Shown here piece by piece: positions 46,762 through 58,867 of a stretch of DNA of 64,000 bases (position 1 is the first letter of the stretch; the number at the start of each line of letters is the position of its first letter). Source of the DNA: Nepenthes gracilis (Eukaryota; Streptophyta; Magnoliopsida; Caryophyllales; Nepenthaceae); assembly GCA_033239525.1 (NCBI GenBank), contig BSYO01000019.1:6205087-6269086 (forward strand), in the 5' to 3' direction. Position numbers and translations under genes: made by a program. The notes under the pieces are model-generated. The model was not told the origin of the DNA. It made no database searches and worked only from the letters and a program-made list of their open reading frames with translations.

Positions 46762-47760
46762 CTATGGAAGGGGTTCTAGGAATAACAAAAATTCTATACT
46801 CAATGATGATGGAGCAGCTATGACCATCATGCTCCTACATGTAGAATGATATGAAGAATTGTGCTCCTCATCAAGCACTATAAATGGGATCCTCTCATTA
46901 ACATTCAAAATGGGCATTCCGTTAAAGGGCCTCAGAAGAGAAAAGGCAAGAACTATGGTCCAAGATTGCATGGCCTCCTTGACTCTTGCCTTAACCTCAT
47001 ATTCAACAAAGTTGGCATTAATCTCCCTTAATTCTTCACCAATGACTGTAGTGGCTGAAGAAGTTATGAGATGGTTGCATAAATGACCTATGCTAGGGTA
47101 TACTTCAAGGGATGTCTTCAATGTGATTCTTACCTCCTTTTTGAGGAGCAAGGAGATAGATAAGTGATTGTGTCGCCCCTAACAATTATGTACCATTTCT
47201 TTGCATCCAAAGTAGTAATGTGAGGAAGTAGCCAATCTCGCATAGCTCGTCAGCAAATTATTTTATGACATTCATGCGAGGCTTGGCTCAAAAAAGCTCG
47301 TTCTTACTAACCAATCCCAAATATATTGGATTCATGTCAGTCCAATTATTAGATAGCACCCAATCTGTAGAAACATTTATATAGAAGAATTGATCTTTCA
47401 ATTTCTTCATGGAGTCATGGCTGCTTCACTTGTTTTGAACTCCTTTTGAGGTGTCAATGAAATCTAATCATTTTCTTGATTAAATAGGAAATGATTTTAA
47501 CCATCTTGGCATCTATCCTAAGCACATGACATCTGAAAAAGACACATAAAGCCACCAAACATTAGATAGCATTAGATGGAGCCATGCTATAGGAATTTGC
47601 TAGGCCTCCAAAATCTTCAAAAATTATCTAGCTATCAAGTTGTGGAGACCACTTTTCAAATTTTCCTCATAGATGGATACAAAGCCATCACAAAGATATG
47701 ATGCCCCATCTTCTGATGAAGAAACAATAAAAGGAATCACCAAGTCTCAACCTCGAAAGT
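46762..47760 (-). pseudogene. Transposase_28-like extra ORF remnant, same strand as the neighbouring pol
   Basis: The - strand reads IPFIVSSSEDGASYLCDGF, VSIYEENLKSGLHNLIAR, stop, FLKILEA, stop, QIPIAWLHLMLSNVWWLYV, then further on MKKLKDQFFYINVSTDWVLS and a 129-codon open frame at 47151-46765. The first blocks match those of the antisense ORF at 28998 (FFPPEGCITIYETHLRS, VPIAQLHANAV). Here the remnant follows integrase in the same orientation, whereas in the first Tat copy it is antisense. Confidence 0.65.
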
Positions 47761-50700
47761 CTGCAACTTGATGTTCTTATTATAGAATCGAGTAACTCTC
47801 TATTACCGTTTCTCTAACTTTCTCTAAGAGATTCAAATTTTGTCTCAAAAGCTAAGAATTTTGGCCAGGAGTGAAGTTTTCCACTCGAAGATATGCAATC
47901 CAATCTCTATTGGGATTATTGCTTTTATCCCAAAACAGATATTGAAGGATGTTTCCTAGGTTGACTCTCTTATAGTCATTCAATAAGCCCGTAGAATGAA
48001 TGGAAGTTAAATTGCCCAGGCACCTCCTAGATCATCTAGCTTTATGTTCTGCCAATTCGATATTATTCAGTTTGTTACCTTCGCTTGCCCTTTTTTGAGA
48101 GTAGGTGATTGATGTGTACACCAATCTAATCCCAAAATTGTTGTAATACTTTGTGAATATTTTGTTAGAGATTTGAGTACCAATATCGGTCACTATAACC
48201 TCAAATATTCAAAACCTATAGACGATATTTTGGTGCACAAACTCTGTTACATCTTGCTTCTAACCGTCTTGCTTTGCAAAGCCTGGAGTTCTATGACTGG
48301 TTGCCTGGGTATGTTGTCATGAATTTGACAATTCTTACATTTCTTGACAAACTCTTTCACATCTTTTTCATGGTCAACCTATAATAACCCTATCACATGA
48401 CTTTCAGAGCTAATTTTGTATGTCCTACATGTGCTACATATATGCCAAGTGCACCTCAAAGAGGGCGTAATTAGCTTATGTGGGAGTTGGTCAATGCTTG
48501 TATGGTACTTAGTAGCCCCTCTTATATAATGTCCCATCCATAAGAGTATACCATTAGGCCATTTTTATAATGTGCTTCACCTCTGCAAGGTCTTTCAAAA
48601 GTGCTCCTTCTTCAATTATCTCAATTGAAGGACACTCAGATCATTTTAATTTGCTCTTTGATGCTAGATTTTTATCTTAAGTATAATGTTCTGAACAACC
48701 GGATGCTACAGTCTTAGAAAGTTGGTTAGTCTTTCAATTGTCTTCCCTCGAGATATGGATAACTTTGATCTTATTGAAGGATACCTTGTGAAGCTATTTT
48801 GCTAAGCTAGAGTTGAATACTTCAAAGTTGGCCAGTCTTTCAATTGTCTTCCCTCGAGATATGGATAACTTTGATCTTATTGAAGGACACCTTGTGAAGC
48901 TATTTTGCTAAGCTTAAGTTGAATACTTCAAAGTTAGTCAGCACTTGATTAACCACTAGCTTGGAATCACTATAGACAACCAAGTTCTTGGCTATACATT
49001 CTTTAGCCAGCTTCAAACCAGTTAGTAGAGCCTCATATTCTGCCATATTATTTATGTTATCGAGTATTTGATTTCGAATCCATTTGATATTGTCAGTACC
49101 ATACTGGCTCTACTTCTTGACTGCGAAGATGCTCCATCGACATACGGCGTCTGTACAAGAGACGTTCTCTCCATGGTTGCTCCCACATGTTCATTCACCT
49201 CATTTGAGATTGGAGTCACTATTTCAACAATAGAATTTTCATGTGTTTGATCCTTTATGGAGGGTCATCCTCTAAGCTCTTTATCAAACTCATCTAATTC
49301 AACTGATCATTTGATCAAGCATTCAGATACTTCATATTTCTAAAAGATCTATTTTAAAGGTTAATTGGTCAGGACCACGATCTCATGGGCCTTAGAAAAT
49401 GGTTGGTTCATTATCATAGCAAAGACTAAAGCTAAAGTGTCCTTCTCCGCTTAAGCATACAAACCCTCAGTGTCTAATAAGATCTTACTAATATAATATA
49501 TCGGTTATTGAATACTTATCTCTTCCCTAACCAAGATGGCGCTCAAAACTATTTTCGAGACAGCTAGATTAAAATATTAGTCCTCACCCTCCTTGGAACA
49601 AGACGATAGAGGTAGATTTGCCAAATTTCTTTGAACTCTCAAAAAGCTTGATTGCACTCCACCGTCTATTGAAAATCATTTGTCTTTACTTTTCTTAATG
49701 TCTTGAAGAATGAGATATATTTTTTAACTGACTTAGTCAAAAATTGAGATGGTGCGACAAGTTTTCTGATTAGCCTCTAGGTTTTTTTGACTATTCGAGT
49801 AGGTGCTAGACCATTTATCTATGTTAAATAACAATTTCTTCAGGTAATCTCGTCTCCTCTGACTTTACCAATCCTATATCTAATTGAAAACTTTATCTTT
49901 AGATGTGAGATTAAAGTGATCTCTTCGAAGGTTGTTAAGCATAGCCATCCCAATATGGTGCCGACAATCGAAGGGAGATCTACAATTAGGAAGGTTAGCA
50001 TATGTGGGGACATTTTCAATTATGTTACCAATGTAACTTTCTATTGTACTTTTCCTTCACTTGAACCAATTTATTGTCTAGTCCAAACAACAAGCAATCT
50101 GATGGTTTTATTTGGTTATTTTTAAATCCTAACTTTACAAATGCATCGAAGTAGAGAACATTTCTTAAACTTTTATTATTAATAAAAACTCATTTTAATT
50201 GATAGTTATGGAGTCCATTAGAAACGAATATTGATACAACAACAAGATCATAATAAAGAGAGATTACATGTGATAAATTATCATTATTAAAGCTAACGAT
50301 ATCATTTTTTACTCCTAATTTCTATCTCTTAATGGTGAAGGTCTCCTCATGATGATCTAGAGCTTTGCTATTGGCGAGCCTTGTTGATAATACATTTATG
50401 GTTTTGGCTGCTGTCGAATTGTATGGTTGCTATGATGACTCCTGATCATCTTCATTATTACCTAGGATGGACCCAAGATTTTATAAATATTTATTGAGGT
50501 ATCTCGTTTATATCATGGACTAAATTTTCTTTACAGTGTTTGGCAATATTCAGTATTAGGATCTTGGGATTGATGATAGAAATAGTATTTAAATTGATTA
50601 CCTTCTTTTGGATTTTTGACTAGTTTGAGCCACCTTAAGAAATTCTCATTTTATGTTAGCATCAGAATGTTTGTTCAAGAGTCATTTTGTGGTGTAAGGT

Positions 50701-52046
50701 TCAACAACTTGTACACTTTGTGAATGCCCAACTCTATTCTCTGTTACATTCTATGATTCCAAGTGGAAAAATTGTCACTGTTTCTCTTCTTTCCACCATT
50801 TGATACCAGCTAGTGCCCATAATCCCAACGCTTTGACCATTTTGTTTTATTGGCCTCATCAGCCGTGAGTGATAGTTTTTGCATCCAAGAAAGTCTTTAA
50901 TTCTTGGTGGACTTAAAATTTAAAAAAGTTACTCTATTGAATTGTGGTCATGAAAGTATTCAGTTCACCTCGTCGGTGAGTTTCTAGATGCCTTTAGCCT
51001 CAATATTAAAGTTAGTAAGAAAATATTTCAACCTCTCATTTGGAGCCTCTCAGATCCTAATAAGGTGACAAGGTCACTTTTTTCCCTCTAGTTGGATGCG
51101 AATTACGATAGAAACGGGTGTACCAGCTCCTGAAAGGATCGAATAAATTTTGGTCATAACCTATAGAACTAAATTTCTGCGTCTTCCTTTAAAGTTAAAG
51201 GAAAATAAAGGTGCATGCAGCATCCTTCAAATTTTAGAAACTTAGCAGCAATTGGAAGTAGTCTAGATAATTAATTGGATCAATTCTTCCTTCATAGGCT
51301 CTAGGACTGGTATTTTAAATATAGGGAGGGAGTCAATATTTCTTAATCTCAAAGATAAATGGCGCATAACCAAATTTGGTTGTCTAACCAGCAGTATTCC
51401 CCCAAAAAACTTACTGTTTAATTCACTTTATTTTCTTCTTCATTTCAATTGTGGAGATGATTCTCTTAGTATTGGGTGATATCCTCAACTCTGAGTAATT
51501 AGTACATATATGTGGTACCTGCTTCATGACCCTTTCTCTTAAATTAATGGGACTTTGGAATCCCCAGTTTACCATGGATTTCTTTGCTAGGGGCATTTTT
51601 TTCTTGGCTTCAAAATTCAAGTGCCCTTCAAGATGAGAAGGATTAGTGCAAAGGGATGCTCCAAGAGCTGATGGAATATTTGGCTAAGGATGAACTAGCT
51701 TTAAGATAACCTTTTTTCCTCTTGACCTTCTTTTTAAGGTTGATGCTTGTGAGTAGAGAGTCGTTACCTTGTGCATTTGACTATTAACTTTGTCTCATAG
51801 TACTGTTGATCTGGGCCGCCAGGGCTTCGCCATCCAGATTCACTAGCAGATGAACATCTCTGTTCTACCTTCATTTGGGTTGAGGCCATGAGACGTGATG
51901 TTCTTCAGCAGTTGACTTGCCTGACCTTGTGTCTAAATGTTCACTACTTTGTTCTGTTGAAAATATGAATCATTTTTAGGCAAGTGGAATCTCAATTGGA
52001 CAGGAACATATGACGTAACCATATTTTCACAAACGGTATTAATGAT
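47761..52046 (-). pseudogene. Second Tat-lineage gag-pol remnant
   Basis: On the - strand, from 52046 downward: gag pieces (51900-50450) with nucleocapsid-like FKYYFYHQSQDPNTEYC near 50560, protease end FLIVDLPSIVGTILGWLCL near 49960, then directly the RT thumb/RNase H (YYISKILLDTEGLYA, SVELDEFDKEL), an archaeal-type RNase H with [27 protein letters not shown] and VVYSDSKLV, and integrase ending CFGIKAIIPIEIGL near 47930. The RT palm with YVDD is missing, an internal deletion near 49800-49900. Many stops. It is the same superfamily branch as 27424-39233 but much older. Confidence 0.78.
48721..48932. repeat. 106-bp tandem duplication inside the second Tat pol
   Basis: Copies at 48721-48826 and 48827-48932 differ at only a few bases (for example gttggttagt/gttggccagt and gataccttg/gacaccttg). 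They lie between archaeal RNase H and integrase sequence. Confidence 0.9.
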
Positions 52047-52640
52047 GTATACCTCATATCTAAATTGTAGTCTGAATACGTTAAGCTAGACCTTTTAATC
52101 ATTTAATCTAAATCCTACATATCACAACAATTAATAAGAAGTAAGATGATAGGGACTCACTATTTGAAATATCTTTTAACGTTTAAATTAGAAATCTTTC
52201 TATAATAATGAAATATAACAATGATTTGGAAATGTCTATAAGTAAGTGAGATTATTTCAATTGGAAAACTTGGCTCCATGATTATAAAACGATGCAAGTG
52301 TATTGAGACAAGAGTTCAGTATTTTCTTTTTCTGCATTTGAAATTCGGTCCCTTTTGATTAAGAAAAATCAGCATATTATAATTTTATTACCAATCAATA
52401 TAACTTTCTAGAAGTTGCATGATTGCCCATCAATTGCACTGTAACACCGGTTACCCAAGTTTTGTAACCACTAAATATTTTATGCATATCATTTAATAAT
52501 TGTAACTGCTTATTTAATATGGTCATTTATCTCTTAGTTTAAGTAACCATTTGTCAGAATTTAATACATAATTTAACCTTTTGCCAGGTTTTTAAGTGCC
52601 TCGGTCTTGAGTATTTTGAGCCATTCGGACATTCGATCAT
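52047..52640 (-). mobile_element. 5' LTR of the second Tat element (partial)
   Basis: It starts tgatgtatacc at 52047, directly after cacaaacggtattaa, which is a decayed form of the primer-site region cacaaacggcgccaa next to 38275. It contains catatcacaac near 52110 and the family motif aacgtttaaattag near 52179. The far end is not resolved. Confidence 0.65.
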
Positions 52641-52796
52641 TCGACTAATTATGTGTTTGTACAAATTCCTAATTCTTTTCCATCCTAGGCTTGCTTTATA
52701 TTTTTCTACGAACTTATAATTTGTAAGTCCCGCGTTTCACCAAGTCGGATAAATATTATTTTAGACCATACCAGACATATACGTAGGGAAAGAGAG

Positions 52797-52830
52797 AGTG
52801 TGTGTGTGTGTGTGTGGGTGTGTGTATGGT
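52797..52830. repeat. (GT)n microsatellite
   Basis: A GA/GT run of about fifteen dinucleotides with one interruption. Confidence 0.85.
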
Positions 52831-53844
52831 AGATGCATTGAAGGTGGGGGTAGGATACAAATTATTTTTTGGTTGTAAAAATAAAATGATATCTATATTT
52901 TAATGTATTCTTATTTATACAAAAAATATATTAAGTAAATAGAAAATTTAACTTATTTTATTGGCAGATTAATTAATAATAATCTAATAGTAGTGGTTAA
53001 TATAAAATAATTGATAACAATAAAATAATACAAAGAAAGTATTAATTTAAAAAATAGTTTGAAAATATATTTAAATTGTAATTTTCCAGTTTGATTCTTA
53101 AATTTAGTTTTACTGAATGGGAGTGTGACATAAAGTTTTGTGATAACTATCAGTCATTATATAAGAAAACAGGTCAAAAATGATTTTATTTTTTAATTGA
53201 AAATTATATTTTTTTAATTTTTCTATTTATTATTAAATTTATTTGTGCTAAAGAGAAGGCTTAAAAGATAAACTAAAATTTTTTATATATTTTAAAGTTT
53301 ATTCTCGTTTTTTAAATTTTATTCTTAAATTTATAAGTATAAAGTATTGTGTAAGTTTTGGAAAAAATCAATTAATATCTAAAAACAAATTTAAAATAAT
53401 AATTTATTTTTTTTTAAAATGTTAAAATTCAAAATACATTTGTTCACATCCAATTAATGTGGGGTTTATTTTTGGGTCTGTGAGATGGTCGCAGTGTCCA
53501 CAAGATGATGCACGTAGTCAGCTCTGAGCACCCTGCAATGTGAGGTTGATACCCAATTTATGAAGGCCAGACTTTTACCTTTTAGGGGAATAAATAAAAT
53601 TATAAAAGAATTTTTTTTTTCTTTTTTACAAATGAAATTACTGTGAAATTCAAAGTGGGCCCACGATCAATCGAGTTAACCTTACTGATAATATGCATTC
53701 AGTGATATAGTATTTGACAGAACTAAGATTCTATTTCTTTTATTTATATTATTAAATTTAAAAAATTTAATAACTGAAATTTAAATATCATATAATAATA
53801 TATAAATAATTATTTTTATTAAAAATAATTTTAATATTTAATTT
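52831..53844. other. Intergenic, no gene recognised
   Basis: Very AT-rich, with no ORF of note and no repeat matched elsewhere in the window. Confidence 0.5.
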
Positions 53845-54696
53845 TGATGGATTCGGTAAACTTGACTCAGGAAGAGGACCCACGAATGAAAGAGAGGCGT
53901 AGCAAATAGCCACCCATGTCACGGCTGAAAATGGACCATCTTAGGAGAAGGGCCTAGGACAAGATGGCAGAAATAATGGCCCTTTAGATTGTTACTCATT
54001 GAAAGAATCGTCTGTAATTGGTTAGGAAAAATAATAGCAAACCGGTTATAATGGTTCATAAATTATGAAAGAAGTTAAAACTACCCTTCAAACATTATAA
54101 ATATTCCATCGCTATCCCACGGTGAGAGGATCTGAATCCGAAAAGTGAAAGGAGGCCTAAAATAGAGAAGAGCAAGCCCTCCTTCTAGGAGGCTATCCCT
54201 TATTTCAGAATGCCAACCTTACCATCTGTCCAAAAAGTCTTATTTGAGAAGTCCAACCCTCTTTTCCAAGAGGTCATTCAGGAGACTTATCCTCTTTTTA
54301 GGGGTCCCTCCCTCCATCTAAGAAGCCTATTTTTCATACCTCTAAGTTGGCCTTTCAGCCGGGCTCTTCTCCAAACGGCCTCTCAGTCAGATGTTTCTCT
54401 AAGTCGTTCCTCTGTCAGACGTACCCAAACACCGAATCCTTTATTATATGCATTTACACATCTTACACCCTCACATCTTTCTATTTTCTATGAAAAATTT
54501 CTGACTTGAGCGTCGAAAAATATACGGTAAAAATAATTTTCATCATCATCTGATCTCTCGTTTTTAGTTGTGTTGTGTAGGGTCCAAGTTCAAAGAGACA
54601 GAAACCGGATCGGCTCTAATTCGATTCGACACAAAAAATCAAGCAGCTCCCTAACCCTTACACTAACTTGGATCCCTCGGATCCAATAATGCAACA
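53845..54696 (+). mobile_element. Solo LTR (+), about 852 bp
   Basis: Starts tgatggattcgg at 53845 and ends ggatccaataatgcaaca at 54696, like the ggatccaggacgcatca end of the LTR at 25928. Flanks aattt and aactt match at four of five bases. A TATA box cattataaatatt lies near 54094 and the family motif ctgacttgagcgtcgaaa at 54501-54518. Confidence 0.75.
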
Positions 54697-55796
54697 AACT
54701 TAATATTCGGTAGACACTAATACTATAAAAAAAACTTAAAAATATAGCTATATTTAATATTTTTTATTTTTTAAATCTTAACCATTAAATTTTCATCCAA
54801 TAATCTTATAAAGAGAAGTAAGATCCCACTTCGTAGATGATAACCTAATCAATCACTTACTTTCAACTCATTAGAAAGTATTTGTCAATCACATGCTCTA
54901 AAAACTGAGTCATTTTTTTCTTTCTAATATGCTAGTAATACTCGTAAATTTTGAACTTTAACGTGTTATTTTGATACTCTAATATATGCCCATACATCAT
55001 AGATGATTGTTTCATGTATTATAAGATATACAGACATTATTATATATCTTTCTGCCTTTCAAGTCTCAACAAGCTATTTCTATCTTAAATATCAGATCAT
55101 ATGCCAAAAGGAGAATACCTCAAGCTTATAACATTATATGCGAACAAAATCTAGGTTTAGGGGAGGATCACAATCTGTAAGGATCGGATCTGGATCTTGG
55201 ACATAACAACTTGAATTTTCGAGTAAGATTATGATATAGTTTTTATGTGGGGCCTAGAAACTTCCAAGATTTGTTAAATCTTGGACCAAAGGCAGTGAAA
55301 TTTAAATAAAAAATAGACCTTTAAAAGTCGCGAATTTTAGGATTCATCAAGTTATAAGAAATATAATGATTATGGATCATATATCTATTTTATGAAAAAT
55401 TATTATATATGATATTAAAATTAGTAAATCAAATATGTTACTTTTTTCTCGTTTTTATAGTTTGAAAATATTTACACTTAGATAGAAATAAAAATCATAA
55501 AAAATCTAAATTTTTAATTTTTTAATAATTAAATTGTCATATTTTTATTAATTTAGATAATTAACTTTAGGCATTATTTACCTTTCCTTGGACCAACCCA
55601 AAGAGAACTTTCGATGAAGAAGTTTTCCATTGTACTCGCAAAACCAAATTGGAGGCTGAGTTACTTGCTTCATGCTACTTATTGACAATCCGTACAAGTA
55701 CTAATTTGACAGGTTTGGTTCTCATGCAATAATTACTGCCTTTAATGCACTCTTCTCCTTCAATTTATATATTAACAAAAGAATTTGAAAAATATA

Positions 55797-55840
<44 letters not shown>

Positions 55841-56496
55841 TAAATTGGTATATAAAATATTATATTATTAAGATTAATTTAAAAATAATTCAAAGATATT
55901 TTTTTCCATTCCATACTAGGAGGCTGAGTGTCATAGTCAAACATAAATTTACTATTTTAAATGTGTCTAATTTAAAATAAAACATGCTTTTTTTTTTTTG
56001 AATTTTTGAGAAAGAAATGAATTTTGGGCCATATAAGTGTCACTATTATTAAATATTTTTAGGTTATTATCATAAATATTTATCCAACCCATTTAATTAT
56101 AACCCACAAAAAAATGGATGATCATTTGTTGTTAATGAAAAATATATTATTGTCACCTATATTTTATACATATCAAAGTATAGATAATATACTTATTGTT
56201 ATTTATGCGATTGTAATATATATATATATATATAATAGATTTACATAATTGGTCTAAAATACAATAGATTCACATACAAATTAATCTCTATTTAAAATTT
56301 ACATTAAGTCCAACCATAAGCTTTTTGATTCAGATCTTCAAATAAAGCGATTATACAAAATAAAATTAGGTCACATTCAACAAATAGTAACAATAAGTCT
56401 AATGCTTTTGCTCTTCTTTAAAAATATTTACATGGCATGACGCTTTATTTGCTCGGTGCAATTATGAGTCATGCCTCTACGTGTATGCATGAGATT
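54697..56496. other. Intergenic, AT-rich
   Basis: No gene is recognised. It contains an (AT)n microsatellite at 55799-55838 and a shorter one near 56217-56232. Confidence 0.5.
55799..55838. repeat. (AT)n microsatellite
   Basis: About twenty uninterrupted AT dinucleotides. Confidence 0.9.
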
Positions 56497-57177
56497 TGAT
56501 GCGTCTCTAGAATTTAAATTGTTATATAAATTAGAGAGTCAGCTATTTCGCTTGAATATTTGAATACAAACGGATTTGATATTCAAAATTATTAATTATA
56601 ATTTGACGTACTACAATAAAATAAATTTGAAGTAAGAGATATGTAAAACTCACTCCCCAATATACCATCCAACGTTTAAATTAGTAATCTTTCTAATAGA
56701 TTAAGAAAGAAAATGTGAAAGAAAATGTTAGGAATGAAAAAGGATGGAGATGAATATTCTTTCAGAAGGCTATATATCTTTTGTATTCCTAACTGATTGG
56801 GTGGCTTTTTCTTCTCTTTCTTTTCTTCTCCTTTGAGGAAAAATTTTATTTATAGATAAAGGCACCATTTGACTAATTGGTGTCTAAGATCGAAGCATTT
56901 GCATCATGCCGCTTTGGATTAATGGTGGGAGGTGTTATTGGCAATATGTAACAACCGTCTTATTCAATAATAGGACCACCTAACTTCCAGATATAACGTC
57001 ACTTCAGCCACTCTTCTATATCGGTCCATTAAATGGCTCATTTTAATCCTTTAATATCTGATTGTTCAGAATTTACCCTTTAATTTATACGTTCGAATGT
57101 TACTACCCGTTTGGCTCCGTCGCATTTTCCGTTGGGTCATTGGCAATTGGGCATCTTATCTTATAAGCCACAAGCAA
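56497..57177 (-). mobile_element. Solo LTR (-), about 680 bp
   Basis: Starts tgatgcgtctctag at 56497. It has the family motif catccaacgtttaaattag at 56667, and in complement a TATA-like ctataaata near 56850. AGATT precedes it (56492-56496) and recurs at 57178-57182, which would give a perfect duplication, but the end then reads AA rather than CA. The right border is therefore tentative. Confidence 0.6.
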
Positions 57178-58077
57178 AGATTTCATTTTTTTACCAATAA
57201 TTTTACTATTTTAATATTTTTGAAACAATTATATTATTATTTTAAAATTTATTTTAAATATCAATATACTTATATCTAATTTTTTATTTATGAAAAAATA
57301 TTTTTAACTGTCACGAATTAATTCCACACCCTGTACGGTATAATCAACGCTACATGCAGCATCTTAACACTGATTTCAGTTTTCAATGTATAGACATTTA
57401 TAAATAATTTGTTATCTTATGTCGTTTTAGAAATATACATCACAATGAATAATTGAACCGGTACTCTAAAGAATGCTAAATAATTTATCATATAAAGAGC
57501 GGTTGGCTCTTAATGAAGTGGGTCGTGGTCCATTTCTATAGGTTTGGCTACTTTAGTTTAGAGGCAGCTTTGTGACAAAATAATTGTGGCATTTACTTAT
57601 ATTAATTACATGTGCTGTTTAACTCATAGAGGAAAGGGGAACGATTGCATGCTGAGATGTAATACTTTAGACATGCCAAGCCTCAATGCTTGGTAATATA
57701 GCTCCTACTAATTGTGATATAGGGATTGATTAAATAAAGATATAATCTCGTATTTATAATTAGAAAAAAATTTTCTATCTTTTAAACATCTTTTTAATGA
57801 TAAAATCATTTGGGCCAGAATTAAAGACCAATGTGTTCTGTACCTTTTTCAAATATTACAACACAATAAACGAAAACGGGCCTCATCTCAAAATTTAACA
57901 GTTCATTCTATTAGTAGCACTTGGTTGATTTTGCAGCACCACTTAGAAAGTTATAGCCTATGAAGTGAGTCGGAGTAAAAGTATAACCCAGTGCATAAAG
58001 TTCTTATATTATTATAGGATTTGGAAATGGTCTCATGTAGTCTTATATAACTAGCATTGTTTTTTTAATCGATTAAT
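57178..58077. other. Intergenic, no gene recognised
   Basis: AT-rich sequence without supported ORFs or matched repeats. Confidence 0.5.
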
Positions 58078-58512
58078 AAGATCACAATAAATTAGCCTTA
58101 TTCAGGTCAATAATTGATGATGATTTAAAGTATAATACTAGTTGTTATTGAATTTCGGAAAGAGTTAGACACATACAGTATTACACCAATAATTATAAAA
58201 ATGCTATGGTCAGAAAATGGATTAACCTTAAGATCACAATGATTTAACCTTATTCATGTCATTAATAGAACAATAATTTAAAGCATAATGCTAGTTGTTA
58301 TTGGATTTCAAAAAGAGTTAGATATATACAGTATTACACCAATAATTATAAAAGCACTATGGTCAAAAAATGGATTAACCTTAAGATCACAATGAATTAA
58401 TCTTATTCAGATCAATAATAGAATGATGATTTAAAGCATAATGATAGTTGTTATTAGATTTCAGAAAGAGTTAGACGTATACAATATTACACCAATAATT
58501 ATAAAAATGCTA
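58078..58512. repeat. Tandem repeat, 152-153-bp unit, about 2.85 copies
   Basis: Copies begin at 58078, 58230 and 58383, each starting aagatcacaat and including tagttgttattg, aaagagttaga and attacaccaataattataaaa. The third copy ends near 58512. Copies differ by point changes. Confidence 0.9.
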
Positions 58513-58867
58513 CTTTTTTATGATTTGAATTCATCCGTTCTTTATCTAATAGCCTTGTTATGCGCATGATAACACCCTCATAAATAGGGTCAGAAAATGA
58601 AAAGTGATATTCTTGGCCATGGACCACACACAATGCAGTAAACCATTGAACTTGTCATTAAATGTAACCAAACTTTGTTTTTGTTGTAAAACTCGATTGT
58701 ATAACTAGTAATGAAAAATAATCTCCATTAAAATATAACGAGGTTCACTAGCACTTTGGTTATTGAATTTAAATAATATAATGATAGAATAAGTGTAACA
58801 GATAAATAAGTATTACTTAATAATAAACTTATAATATTTACAATATTTTATCTGTGCATAAGATTTC

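Noticed and set aside
58078..58512. CRISPR-like array
   Set aside because: Units are contiguous with no spacers, and the genome is a plant.
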